A DNA stretch of 64,000 nucleotides from Rhizodiscina lignyota (Eukaryota; Ascomycota; Dothideomycetes; Aulographales; Rhizodiscinaceae). This document shows positions 31,701 through 43,829 of this stretch, piece by piece. Position 1 is the stretch's first letter. Every line of letters starts with the position of its first letter. The position numbers and the translations under genes were made by a program. The stretch spans positions 62,001 to 126,000 of the forward strand of contig ML978147.1 of NCBI GenBank assembly GCA_010015805.1, in the 5' to 3' direction. The notes under the pieces are model-generated. The model worked only from the letters and a program-made list of their open reading frames with translations, searched no databases and was not told the DNA's origin.

Positions 31701-33630
31701 CTCCCGCGAAGCCGAGGCCGTCCGTTGCACGACGGGTACCGCCAATTGCTGACGAGAGTGCGACGCCGGCGGTTGGCGCGCGAGCGCACGCCCTCTCCGC
31801 CGCTCCAACATGGGGCGAAGAGTCGGTGATGTCTGCTCAACGTCGCACGACAATGGTGTGCGCTCCTGCCGGGCAGTTGGGATGGGGATTCAATTGAGCA
31901 CATGCCGGGCCTCCCTCTGCTTTGGGACGAGGCTGCGGTACGAGTAAGGTATGACGTTCTGGAAGCCAAAGCCACATTGAGACGGCCGTCGTCAGCACGG
32001 ACGTCGCTTGGGATCGATTGTCATTACTCCAAGATTTGACAATACTCTGCGTGCGTCGCCCAGTCATCAGGCATCGGCAGGGACGTGAGGGCGTTCGCAA
32101 CGTCTCGTTTGCGCCGGCTCTTCCGATCGCATACGTCGCGCAAGCTGAGCAGAAACATGGCATGGCCTTGGATCAGCACCTTCCGCTATCAGAGCATGGC
32201 AATCCACGAGGCAATCCTCCGTCCACTCGGTTTCGAGGTGCGCTGTGGAGAAGGGTGTGTGCGACTTCCGGGTTCGACGTGCAGCCGATGGCAGGGTGGG
32301 AGCTATAATGTCGCAGCATTCAGATGCACCAAGCGCTCACTGTCGCCTCCAGAATGGCTCAAGGCACGCCGATGCGAGATGAAAGAGTCAGCGCACCTGG
32401 CAGCTTTTCGCTAGAGCGCTGACCCACTCGCGATAGGTGAGTGGCCTGGCCTGGCGGGACACTGTAGCGAGCCCCTCCCGCACAGCGGCGCCATCCCACG
32501 GTTGTAGCTGATCCTGCATGCTCTCCCAATGATACGCTAATTCCGCGTGTAGGCGCCTTCACTGGCTGCCTGCCCATCCACTTGCATCCGGTCCCTGACA
32601 GTCGCTTCTTTTGCTTGAACATCAGTGCGTGAGGGCGCTTCCCAACCATGACAGAGCGCGCCGCGCACTGCTGCCGCTATCCTGCATGCTCAGCCCAGCT
32701 CTCAGAATGCAGAATGGATCTGTCTCCAGAGACGCTCGTGCCCTGTCCTAAACGCTCCTAGACGATTCTCTTCCGGGGAGCCTGGCACATGGCAACAATT
32801 GCGCCGTATATACCGTGAACGCGCCTCATTTCGTGGTGTGTCGTCTGTCCTCACCACTCTCCCGCCGCGTCACCACCAGAAGAAAACCTTTCCAGTCCAT
32901 GCGACCGGGTGCGAAGGCTTCCCGTTCTCGGAGAATTATCGACAGCGACCGTTGAAGGCTTCGAGCCACTAGGCCCACCTGGCGTTACGCAGCCTATTCT
33001 CTTCCGTTTCCCCATCTTGGACTGCTGGATACGGTCTCACGTCGTCGGCCCACCTTCACTCGCCGGCACGCGCCTTCGAACCTTAATACTCGTCCCGCCA
33101 CTGTTGGATCGGCCCGTTGTAATCATTCCAGGCTTCGACGCATAATATTTGTCCTGTTCGCAGCGCGCAACAGCTATCTTACGTCCTAATTGATACCCTA
33201 GCCGTAGTGGCGGAGTCGTCGACCAACAAAATCCTCGAAGACCCTTCCGACTCGAAAGCGACCACCGTTGGGGCAGGTGTACGTTTCAAATTGCCAATAA
33301 TCGTCTCAATCGCATGTTCTCCTGAATTTGGCACGTAGTACTACCAGGTATATGCCTTCTCAGCTATTCAGCCTCTCTCCGCGATCCCCGCGATCAAAGA
33401 CCCTTTTCCAGAACATCAGCCTTACCTGAAGGCAAATTTTTCTGCTCGTCCATATTGGCCCTAATCTCTCAATTCTCGTCGAATCTTTTTCTGGAAGACT
33501 GCTAACTTTGTACATTGCAAGGTACAACCAATGTCGTGCCACCCAACATCGGCTTCATGAATATCAGAGGGTACACAGCTGGAACGCCCGGAACGCCTGC
33601 AAACAGTGTCGCACAAAGCAGGCACCCGGC
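28734..33630. other. 4.9-kb gene-free stretch, leader of the large methyltransferase-like gene at the right end
   Basis: Open frames on both strands overlap each other and have the composition of chance ORFs (Arg/Pro/Ser-heavy), so I support none. No tandem repeat, TIR or LTR structure was seen. Near the right end a possible 5'-UTR intron runs from GTATAT at 33348 to an acceptor at 33521 (GCTAAC...TTGCAAG). Two ATGs precede the main start: 33531 (9 codons plus stop) and 33557 (overlapping, long). Confidence 0.45.
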
Positions 33631-36600
33631 ATGGCATCCTATAAATCACACAGTAATACAACAAAACCTCCCAGGGCAGAGGTTCCGGACCCGGTACCTC
33701 AGAGGACAACTTCTACAACTCGACTACCAACCCGAAGGAACGTCCCAATTCAGCCCCAGTCGAACCCCCCACTACATCACTCACCCTCGAAGCTTACGAA
33801 GAAGCGGCCTGGTCAGAGCGCTGAAAATGCAACCGCATCTCGAGGAGCACACACACAGAAGGGTGGAATACCGAGAGCAGCAACGAGCAAGGATGGACGG
33901 AAGCAGACGACGACGGCAGCCGTCATAACAGCATCGGAAAGCATACAACCTAAATCCATGCTGCCTTCAACAACCTCTCGCATCGCACGGTTTGATACAA
34001 ATAATGCACGGACTCCGTCACTTGTCTCCGGCTCATCTGGTTCCACTGTTGACAGCCCAAAGTCAAATGTTCTGCGAAGAAAGCCATCCAACATAGGCAG
34101 AAGCGCTTCAAGAATTCGAAAGGAGTCGTTGGAGTCGCACGAAGACACGGCAGTTATGGAGACTCTGAACGCGTTGGGTGACCCATACCCAGATTCTGTT
34201 CTCGGAATAGCCATGCCGCCAACTTCCATGAATATGTCTCGGGACGCCATCTTTGCCTCAGAGCCGTTTAATGCTGCCGGAGATTATATTCCCCCCACAT
34301 TGGCAACCATAGATTTGCCACCTCCGACGCCACTATATACGCTTTCCGCCACACCTTCAACTGGATACTCAGGTTCTCCTGGACCGTTCAGTATTGCTTC
34401 CACACCGACTTCGATGTCATCCTTCTCTCCTGGTACTACGGTCACTTCAAAGGGGACTTCTCGCATAGTGCAGTCAAGCCCAACCAGAAGTCGCCCACCT
34501 GTCACGAGACGCAGGACAAGTGATGCAGATGAGAAGACCTTGTCATGCGTCCGCGAATCATCTTCCTCGTCATCTGCATCAACTGTCCAAAATGGAGAAA
34601 GTTCGCGGAGGAGAGAAAAGGTACGGATAGATCTGTTACCAGTGCCTCCTCCCAGCCCTCCCACTCGGCCGAGGACAAGCTACGATCGGAAAGCCGAGAC
34701 CGTTGCCGTAAACGTCCGGCCCAACACCGCAGTGCCACCTCCAGAGCTTGCGCATTTGATGGATGCGAGACCGCTCCAGAAGTCACCAATCACGGCAAGG
34801 CCAGTCAGGCCAAGCCGAGAAGGCACACCAGATTTTATTGGTCTGCGTGACCCTTCTCCAATTATTCATAGCAACATGTCTAGCCTACCTCCGAGCTTCC
34901 ACAGACGGCAAACATCATCAGAGTCTCGCGGTACAGGCAATTCGTCCACGCCCGTATCTTCGAGCAGAAGTCGCCCCCCACCTCCATCAAAACTACCTTC
35001 TCGCAATCCTTCTCCCAGCCCAAGTCAGCTCTCTGCCTTTTCGCCTACATCGCGTACGCCAGTCACGAGGGGAACAACACCCGACATACCAAGCGACACT
35101 GAAAAGAGACTCAAGGCAAATGGTTTCCTCCCTCCAAGTCCAGGCAAGTCTAGCTCTAGCTCTAGCTCTCGCTTTGGCTTCTTTAGGAGGAAGACAGATC
35201 CTGCGCCAGTGGCACCTGCTCCAGAGAAGAAATTGCGGAAAGGTCCTGCAGCAGGGACGGGCCATGAGGGCTATGGCAAGTACGGAGGCACCCGAGGACG
35301 AAGTGGTAGCACCACGAGTGGAACGAGTAGTAGTGGCAGGTCTCCTAGCGCAGACAGCGAGAGTGGTGGTGCTCAGCGGCCGAGTTCTAGACGAAAAGGC
35401 AGCGTTGGAAGCAAAGGAACGCCTGAGGTGGACAAGTTCTTCCAGGAACGGCTCGAGCCCGTTACTCTTCGGGGGGAAGGTGCTGCAAGCCTAGAGGGCC
35501 GTCCTGGCATTGAGAGATCAAGAAGCGAGCCTTTTGATCCACGTTCGCCAGAGCAGCAGCAGGAGCATGAAGCAAATGGTGCTGCGATGACCAGGTCCGT
35601 GGCCATCCCAACAACGCAGCAACAGCTTCCTATTCTTCAACCTTCCGTGAGTCAGCATAGTACAAAGAGCCAGGAGCCAGTCAAGCGTGACCAGAATGCT
35701 CAATCCCCTCAGCAAAGCTCGGGTCGATTTGGATTTAAGTCTTTGGGTGGTCGTCGACTATCAAGGATGTCCTTGAATCTGGAAGGCAAAGCCACACCCA
35801 CTTCGACATCATCGACCAATGTTTCTTCTGTGGCTCCATCTCCTCCAATCGGGAGCTCCAAGACCTGGCAGACCTCCACGTCGTCAGATAGCTCCATGAG
35901 GGTTGAACCCACGCCCAGAAGTGCCACGCAGCCGGTACCGAAACCGCAGGGGAAGCTATCTCGCAAATGGAACTTCTTCCAGAGAGCACACACTTCACCA
36001 AAGAAGGAGGAAGTTGCGCCTGAGCCTGAAGTAGTTCCCGCTCTTCAGTATCAGCCTTCCACTCGATCGATGGCCCACTACGCCATCATGGATGGAAGTG
36101 CAAAGGTCGATATCGAAGAACTCGAAATGATAATGCAGGAAGCAAACGAGTCTCCTGACGAACTAGAACTTGAGCAAGAATCCCAAATGGAGCCTCAGCA
36201 ATTCGAGCAAGCCATAGAAGACATGGATGCTGACCCTGGTATTGAACTGCTTCCTGAGGATGATGCCGATGTCGATCCAGACATTTCTCTACTCCCTGAA
36301 GAACCACTGGAATATGAAGAACTCGAAGATTTGCCGGTGTCAAGGCCACCACATGGTCACTCGCTACTCCTTCCAGAAAGGCCATTCTTACCACCAGCCT
36401 TTGAGCAAGAGACTCGATCTGCTTCTCCTATCGTCCAGCTGAGAAGAGAATCACCAGACCGTTATGTTTTACCGCAAGCTGAGGACGTCAGTCCCATTCT
36501 TTCCACTGTGCTGGATTCTCCTGAACAACTTGAGCGAAAGCAAACCTCTCCTCTGGTCCCAATGCCGCCTCAGCGTCCTCCCAGGCTGCAACAAGTTGGT

Positions 36601-38727
36601 CGGATACCTCATGTGAAGCGAGATCGAGAGCGAAAGCTGTCCGTCCATTCCTTCTCTCGTCCCTTCGGAAATGAGGGCTCTCCAGCCCTCCAGCAACAAT
36701 CAACACCTCCGATCGGATCGGATTCCCCGGAGCTAGAAGAGCAGTCTCCAGAACAACCCCCGCCGCTAAATGACATGGTTGCGCAATTGCGCATTCCATC
36801 GTTCACCGAAGATGTTGATGGAATCGACCTAAAACGTATATCCATGCAGACGACCACCACTATTGACCCCACAGCGATGGACGGGACCAATGAATTTCTA
36901 TCATTTCCACCTCGTCATGACTCTGACATGTCGGCTTCAACCAGTTCTGGACATCCAAGTTTCGGGACCATGCTCGTTACTGCTCCTCCTGTTGCGCACC
37001 CGCATCCGATGGAAGATGAAATTTGGGGAGAGTATGATGATTTGATTGATGATGTCTTGTCGCCCCGGATGAGCGCGGATATGAAGGCCGTTCGCCCTCA
37101 GCGTCCGTCGCTTGGAGCACCATTCCAATATCCTACAATAGCTCCACCCACTCTACAGGGCAACCGACAACTACCTCCTCTCCCCCTCCACCCTTCTCAA
37201 TATCGTCGGCCCAGCAATGCGACAGTTTCCTCAGGAGGGCACGACAGTACCGGTGGCCGCTTCCTGCCTAGCTTGCCAGGTCCAAACTCGCCTTATTCAA
37301 TATCTGAGTTTCTGTCTGCATATGGCGATCGCAGCCTTAGCATGGCGACCATCGGCACTACAAATAATCGTATGAGCGTGCCTCAAGCGGTACGCAATAG
37401 CAATGGATCGAATCGCATAAGCTATCCCTCCTCGGTCCGCCGAAGCTCTCAGCCATCGTCTTCGCAGCCAACGACGGAATCGCAAACAGCGACTTCACGG
37501 CCGACTACTATGTCGTCCTCGCCGTCGATATCGCCGAACCGAAATCAGTTCAACAGATTGACACCACCAACTGTCCTGGAGAATGCTGAGTCGGAAGACA
37601 AGGGCGACGCAGGCGCTCTGGTTGATGAAGATACCGGACTCGAATCGATGGCAAACTTGAGATTCGGTGCGCTGATGACGAGTAAATGGCTCTCATTCGG
37701 CCGTGTGCTCTTTAGCCCTGCGCACTTTGAGCTAAAGGATCCAAAGGAAGACAGGGTGCTGATCATTGATGGACTTGGCAAAGGTGACTAGAATCATACA
37801 ATTGCAAAGGCATGAACGAGTGCAAGTCGACTAACACGTGCCACAGATTGGTCCTACTACGTTGCTCTGACTTACCCTCAAGCCGCGGTGTATAGTCTCG
37901 GACCAGACCCATCAGCTTTTCCTTCAACCAGCCCGAGTGCTTCTAATGGACCCTTCCAATCAATGCCGAATCATCGTCATATCCACCATCCCATGCTAAC
38001 TGCACCGTTCCCATTCCCCAAGGGCTTCTTTGCCGCAGTTATTTTCCGCTTCCCAGCTGTGGGCCCAGAATCTGCGTACCGCACGGCTCTGAGCGAGTGC
38101 AAGCGTGTACTACGACCAGGTGGCTACCTGGAGATCAGCGTTCTAGATATGGACCTCGTGAATATGGGTAACTGTGCGCGGAAGGCGGTGCGAGGCTTGA
38201 AGATGAAGATGGCGGAGCGCAATCCTGAGCTGTGCCTACGACCGGTTAGCGACGTACTCATGAAACTTTTAGGACGACGAGGCTTCGAAGGCATGCAGCG
38301 ATGCATCGTCGGCGTCCCGGCGGCAGGACCGGTGAGAAACAGTAGCGACATGGATGGAGCCCCCGTCCCGCAGGTGCTCTCGGTGGACCAAGGCGCAAAC
38401 GACAATCTCCAGGCTCAGCAAGGCGAAGTACAGCCAAAGACGGCCTTTTCCTTCACGCAACTGATGTCCGATCAGGACAACGTTGCAGACTCGAGCAACA
38501 TCACACGGATGGTCGCACGCGTCGGCCGCTGGTGGTACGAGCGGTGCTACGAATCTTCCATCCTAGCGGCCGACAATACCGTTGGAGCTCCTGCAAGCAG
38601 CACCACTAGCATCTGGCGCGATCAAGCACTTCTCAACGAGTGCGAGAAACGGGGAACCACATTCCGTCTGCTGATCTGTTATGCGCAGAAGCCCACCGTC
38701 GCAGTGAGGCGAACTGTCAGTGTCTGA
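33631..38727 (+). CDS. Giant disordered protein with C-terminal methyltransferase-like domain
   Basis: Exon 1 (33631-37783) and exon 2 (37847-38727) encode 1677 residues; the 63-nt intron is canonical and in phase. About 1300 residues are Ser/Pro/Arg-rich and mostly disordered, with acidic patches near 830-900 and a conserved-looking EIWGEYDDLIDDVLSP block. The last 350 residues start with VLIIDGLGKGDWSYYVALTY and contain FPFPKGFFAAVIFRFP, CKRVLRPGGYLEISVLDM and VGRWWYERCYES, the layout of a class I SAM methyltransferase. The glycine loop is split by the intron and departs from DxGxGxG, so activity is uncertain. The ATG at 33631 is the first in the frame; earlier out-of-frame ATGs exist. The protein could couple scaffold and enzyme functions; no substrate is evident. 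Confidence 0.82.
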
Positions 38728-40370
38728 GACGAGGCGATGAATGAAGTGTACGTGAGAACTACAGTCTCACCAACCTACGCGAGCTTGTGGCGAACGAGAC
38801 CGAATGCGTGGGGGATGGGCGAGATGAACATGCTGCTCCCCTCAAAACCGGGGAGACAGCGAAATGGCTCACATGACATCTGCGAGGGGCGGCCAGAAGG
38901 GCATGGCCTCCGCAAGCGAGAGAACTACTATGTTCTCTATGGTCATGATGACAAGCGCGACGCAGACCTGTCTGATATAGGCTGGGATCTGGGATCCCTG
39001 TCCGACACTGGCTCTGCGGTCTTACGTTCGATTTTAATGTGTTACTGTGTAACGGCCTTTTTGATCGACTCTATTGTTTTCTCTTATCTGCTTCCTATGT
39101 CGGGGCGGTGCCATACACGGATACATCTCTTTCGCCGTTCATTTGCTGCGTTTTAGCGAGTCAATCATTCCGTTGTTTTTAAAGTTTTCCACATACATAC
39201 CCCCTGGACCTGGACACCGGCCCGGGCCTTGCGAGTCTCTCTCTCCCTCTTTTTGAAACTTTAGTCTTGTCGTGCATGGCGGAACGAGGTTGTTGGACGT
39301 TGGGATGTTTCTCTCTCTATTGCATAGCGTCGGTCGGGTAGCTGGCAGCGAAAGACAAAACGGAAAATAGTCCGGGCGCGAGCTCTTGGAACTTTCCTCA
39401 TCATGGGCCGCGAGGCCCGCCTTCCCTTGTCCTCTTATTCTCTCTTGCTTGGTCTATAATGGGGCTGTGTTCGGATGCTATACGCGTTGGGCAGTGGGCA
39501 CGACGGGCAGCCCGGTGGGCGGGTTTGCGGCAAGGCATGCGGCGTGTGATTGCGGGGCATGGCAGAGCAATGGGCGGAATTGTGGTCGTTTCTATACCCT
39601 GTATGTTGATGTTGATGTGTAATTGGGGCTCCTCAAGGGCCATGCTGAGGTAGATAACATGGGGAAGAAGCGGAATTCAACTCAGTCCTTGTCCCTTATT
39701 ACCGAGTCTGGCGTCTGGTGCCTCGTGCCTCGTGTCTCGAGACTCCGATTCCAAGGCGTCATCCCTGCTCGCAACGTGGGTTCCCTCGCTTTAAGGACCA
39801 GGCTCCTGTTAAAAGAAGGGCCTGAGCGGCCGAATCTGGGGATGGGCCGCCTCATTTTTTTCAACGGTCACCCGATCTGCGCCTTTCGCCGCAAGCGAGA
39901 CAACTTTATCTCTACGTGCATTGTCGAGTGCACGCTTGAGTCTCCGATGCACAATGACTGCAGAAGAAATGCGGATTCCCATACGTATATTCGTATTCCC
40001 CATAAAGGCGGTGCCGAGAGTAGAAAATTTTCATCACACTAGAATTCAAGGGGATTGGAAAGCAGTTGAGACTCGTAGTACAAGCTCTGCATACTGCAAG
40101 TGGGAGACTCATTGCATGATCTCGCTAAGTTGAAGGTGCCATTCGTTGCGGTTGAACCGCTGCCAAGTAATGCATGTACGCAGACAAGAAAGCCTCCTCG
40201 ATTGCAGCTGTCGTACTCTAACAGCTTGACTTACAATGGTACGTTGGTCTATTCAGACCAATCATACCGATCCCACCACCCACAGTCGGGCCGTCGGCCC
40301 AGCATCTAGGTATCTCCAGTGCGTGTGATTGGAAAAGGGACTACAATATATCCCTAGCGTTGAGTCGAAC
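38728..40370. other. 1.6-kb intergenic region between convergent genes
   Basis: 3' flanks of the large gene and the AusD-like gene. Chance-looking ORFs only. A 7-bp perfect hairpin is present at 40244-40261 (listed separately). Confidence 0.55.
40238..40268. other. Hairpin in the convergent 3' region
   Basis: TTGGTCT (40244-40250), loop ATTC, AGACCAA (40255-40261), flanked by GGTA (40238-40241) and TACC (40265-40268) that could extend it past a small internal loop. It sits about 100 bp past the AusD-like stop. May be a 3'-end structure; function not known. Confidence 0.4.
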
Positions 40371-41460
40371 TCACTCCAGCCGCTCAATGGCAAATGTTGT
40401 CCTCCCAACACCCTCACCGCCAAACGTAGGCGCGTCCTTCAACCACGACGGCACGTCGTACCAAGCCTGCACTTTCCACCTCGTCCCTGTCCGTCTTCCA
40501 ACCTCTTCCCACATCTTCGTCAAGCTTGCTTCATCATGCTGATACATAACCCACTTGAGCTCCGACCCACTATCCTTACTCTGCCGTATCACCTCCCTCG
40601 CCGGCGTCGCACCAATCTGCCATCCCACCAGCACACTCCCTGGAACAGGCTTTAGCAGTTTGGAAGCGGCGACGCTGGCCTCGAGCTGCTGATCCCAGCC
40701 CCAGAGGTGGAAGAACAGTGCCGCCCAGACGATGTCAAAGGTGCCTTGGGCATTCTTGCTGAATTCATCTGCAGGGTTCAGGACATCGTGGGTAATGAAG
40801 GTCGCCTGTAGCGTGTCTTGATCGCGGAAGTACTCATATCCGCACTTGATCAAGCTGGGCGAGAGGTCTGCGCCGCTCAGAGCGGAGGTGGGAACACCAT
40901 CGAGGGCAAGCTGTCGGAGATTCTGGCCGAAGCCGCAGCCCAGGTCGAGCAGCGTGGTACCCGGCACGGATTTCAAGTGTGAGAGGATGTACGCGTAGTG
41001 AGGATGGTTCTGGATTGAAGGCGAAGTGAAGCCAAGCAGGCCAATGCAGCCGTATGGAGCAATATCCCAGGCTTTGTCGCGCTGTGATGCCCAGTCAGAT
41101 TGCTATCGTGAACAGGATGCATCCCATCCCAAGGAGTGCATGATATGCGCATGTATGCCGGCGCGGAAGATGCCGCAGTGGATATGAACAGGAGCAATCA
41201 AGCAAGGGGATTCTCGATTCAAAAACAGAAGGCGAGATAGAAGAACGCACCAGGGCTAGGGCATGCGGAAGCACGTCGCTCGGCGGTATGCCGCTGTACT
41301 GCTCCAGCAGCTGTCGGGCAGCGGGCGTTAGATCTGTGACATCAGTCTTCCACATCGGGCCATCGCGAGACCTTTTTCCGCGAAACCATTCTGGCCGCTC
41401 CTTCTCCGAATGCGTATTCCCTGCCTGCTCCAAGCTCTTATGATCTGCCAACGCTGCCAT
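40371..41460 (-). CDS. AusD-like SAM-dependent methyltransferase
   Basis: Exons 41460-41251 and 41081-40371 encode 306 residues; the 169-nt intron has GTGCGT/CACAG sites in phase 0. Exon 2 begins RDKAWDIAPYGCIGLLGF, a block characteristic of fungal meroterpenoid-type methyltransferases such as AusD. SAM motif I is LLDLGCGFGQ, followed by LSGADLSPSLIKCGYEYFRD and a later FDIVWAALFFHLW. The N-terminal exon includes the family's WFRGKRSRDG segment. It probably methylates a small-molecule carboxyl or hydroxyl group, but no polyketide or terpenoid backbone gene is nearby, so this may be an orphan. Cytosolic, with no signal peptide. Confidence 0.88.
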
Positions 41461-42909
41461 TTCTCGCGAGTTTAAACTTTAATCGCGCTGACGGGAATCA
41501 TCGTGGAGAAAAGGAAAGAGAGGCTAAATGGAAAGGACGGGGTACGGAAGGATGGGCTGATCCTAGGATTCAGGTAGCAGATACCCGTCTGGGCAGATTG
41601 GGAATCATATAACCAGAGGTATGTCTTGACACGGCCTGTTACTCTTCCTCAAACGCACTGAAGCATCGATCTACGGCAAAGTTGGAGAAGGTCAGAAGCG
41701 AAAATGCGTTCGGACGGTGACTCAAGCATCGTCACACGCCGCGCTGGAACGGTCGAAGCGAAGTCCGTTTGGGGCGAGGCAGCAGAGCTATTCCCGCTTG
41801 ACGGACCGACTCTTCTCAGGGAGTCAGGGAGACCGGGGAAGGATGCGCTTCCTTGAAACCGCGGCCATTACCGAACGATGCTAGTTGCGAGAGGCAACGC
41901 GTCAAGGCGCGCGCCGCTGAACGCACCTTACATAGCTATACTCGCTGCCGGGCATGATTTGAGGTTGGCAGAATGCAAAAGGGTAAGCGAAGCTGCTGGC
42001 TAACTGCCGATCTGCGCGCTCGTCGCCATGGACTCGCTAAGAGCAGCTTCGCGTTCGGCTGTAAGCTGACGCAGGACGAATGGCACGAGGAGAGAGGGCA
42101 GCAGCGCGTTGAGCAGTTGAGCTAGTAGGCGAAGCGTTTGAGAGAAATTGAAGCTGGACGGCGCACGAATGGGGCGCGTGCGGCTTGGGCGGAAGCTGCC
42201 ACGAGGATCGCCGACGCGCGTGTTAAGCGAGCTCAGCCCTGCCGAAGCGAGCAGGATGCCTTTAACTTACGAACGGCAGCACACTGGAGATCGCGGGCGC
42301 GGTGGAGGATTTGCATTCCAGATGACGCCGGCCGGGAGAGGGCCAAGCGAGCTCTTCACGCCGATGATGTGCGGAAATAAGATGGCGTGACATGGCAGAT
42401 CCACCATTCGATCCCACGCAAGGGGCCGCGCAGCACAGGAGCGTGGTTGTGCGCGGGCTGGCGACACCCAAGATGGCAGTTCGGTAGGCGGAGTGCCACA
42501 CCCCTGTGCCCGATCAAACGGTCTTGCGTCTCACCCACACAGATGATGGATCTCACATCCAAACAGTCGACGCCCTTCTAGAACAACTGCATGACACAGT
42601 GGTATGCGTCGCCGTGCAAAGACGGTCGTCTGTCGTCTGCATTGCTAATCGCTGCATCTATCCTGCCCGCCTCCAGGCCATGTACGTACTACTCAGCCTT
42701 GGATATGATCTCGCATTCACCGATCCACCATCACGCCCTGCCGGGAATAGCGCAGAGGCATAATGCATGCTTCCTTCCACGAAGCTTCTAGCGCCCGCCG
42801 CCGTCCTTGTTTCACCTCGCGTGCTCGTTTATTTTCCATCCTGCAGCGCTGCTCACCTCCACCACCACCACACCTCCCACCCGCTCATCTCTCCTGCCTG
42901 CCGCGGCCT
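41461..42909. other. 1.4-kb intergenic region
   Basis: Upstream of the AusD-like gene and downstream of the small conserved gene (both minus). Overlapping frames on both strands, none supported. No repeat seen. Confidence 0.55.
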
Positions 42910-43829
42910 CTACCGCCTGTCGGCCACTCTGTCCGCGTCGTAGAAGCGCTCGCCTCCCTGCCGGATGCCACCCCTGACATCATCGTTTCCGGGAGCTTCC
43001 TCGGCGTACATGCGCGCCTTGTCCTCTGGCCCGCCCGCGCCCTCGAAATCGCGCGCCTTCGTTGGCCTGCGGCGTTCCAATATTAGCAACCGTTCGCATC
43101 GACACGCCCACGCCGCTAGGGGAATTTGGCGTGGCCCGGCGCCCAGGCCCGCGTATGCAGGTGCAACTCACCGTCCGGTAGTGGGGTTGATGTCTCCGCC
43201 CTCCTCCACTGGAATCTCGCGGTTGTCTCCTGCGCCCGATGCAGCAGACCCGTATTTCACATCCGCTCCAGGGAACTTGTTCTGGACGTACTCATTGACG
43301 CCCGATTCGTTGGCTGCCATCGGGGACCAGCGGTCAGCTAATGTTTGATGTTGGCGAGGCAGGCTAGCCATTACGGCTTTGCAGCTCCAGAAGACGAATT
43401 GGAAGACGACGAGCTGGATGAGGATGAGGATTGAGACCCCGAAGACGAAGAACCTGAAGAGCTCGATGGGCTAGACCCGGCAGAGCCTGAATCTTTGTCT
43501 TTGTCTTTGTCTGAGTCTTTCGAAGGGTGCAGATACGCCCATGCAACATCCATTGTAACTCGTGAACGCCGAAATGATATTGCCCCTTGCAATTGACCGA
43601 GAGTAAGACTGAACGGAATTGAAAGCAGAGAAGAAAGACAAGAAAGACGTGCAGAAGCGTCTGACAACAGCGAGCAATGGGCAGTATATATCTACATACC
43701 AGAGTCGCTGACAGCATTCCTATTCTTCGTCCCACTTAAGTGACCTTGTTTCGCATCATACGAGTTGAGGTCACGCTCCGCCTGCTTCGCCAACACAAGG
43801 GGGTCCTGGCCTTGATAGTCCGCCGACAT
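42910..43829 (-). CDS. Small conserved fungal protein (142 aa)
   Basis: Reconstructed from three exons: 43829-43700, 43313-43172 and 43066-42910. Introns are 386 and 105 nt, phases consistent, with donors GTATGT and GTGAGT. Recognisable blocks are DPLVLAKQAERDLNSYDAKQ, ESGVNEYVQNKFPGADV, ASGAGDNREIPVEEGGDINP and TKARDFEGAGGPEDKARMYA, a pattern I associate with widely shared fungal proteins of unknown function. It is acidic, small and soluble, with no signal peptide. The long first intron contains a low-complexity Ser-encoding stretch on the same strand. Exon 3 lies beneath longer open frames on the opposite strand, which I regard as shadows. Confidence 0.8.
43384..43520. repeat. Low-complexity Ser/Asp-codon tract in intron 1
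   Basis: Purine/pyrimidine-skewed simple sequence (GAAGACGA-like units and TTTGTC units near 43492-43512). On the minus strand it reads as a run of Ser and KD codons ending in a stop, within an ORF (43371-43735) I do not accept as an exon. Probably a simple repeat inside the intron, but an alternative 3' exon is possible. Confidence 0.5.

Noticed and set aside
28734-33347. Possible transposon or LTR element in the gene-free block
   Set aside because: No reverse transcriptase, integrase or transposase motif, and no terminal repeats seen.
34763-35494. 243-codon plus-strand ORF
   Set aside because: Alternate-frame shadow of the large Ser/Pro-rich gene.
42763-43348. Plus-strand ORFs over the small conserved gene
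   Set aside because: Antisense to exons whose reconstruction matches a recognisable conserved protein.
43371-43735. Ser-rich ORF on the minus strand
   Set aside because: Lies in an intron and consists of simple repeat; no good exon boundaries.
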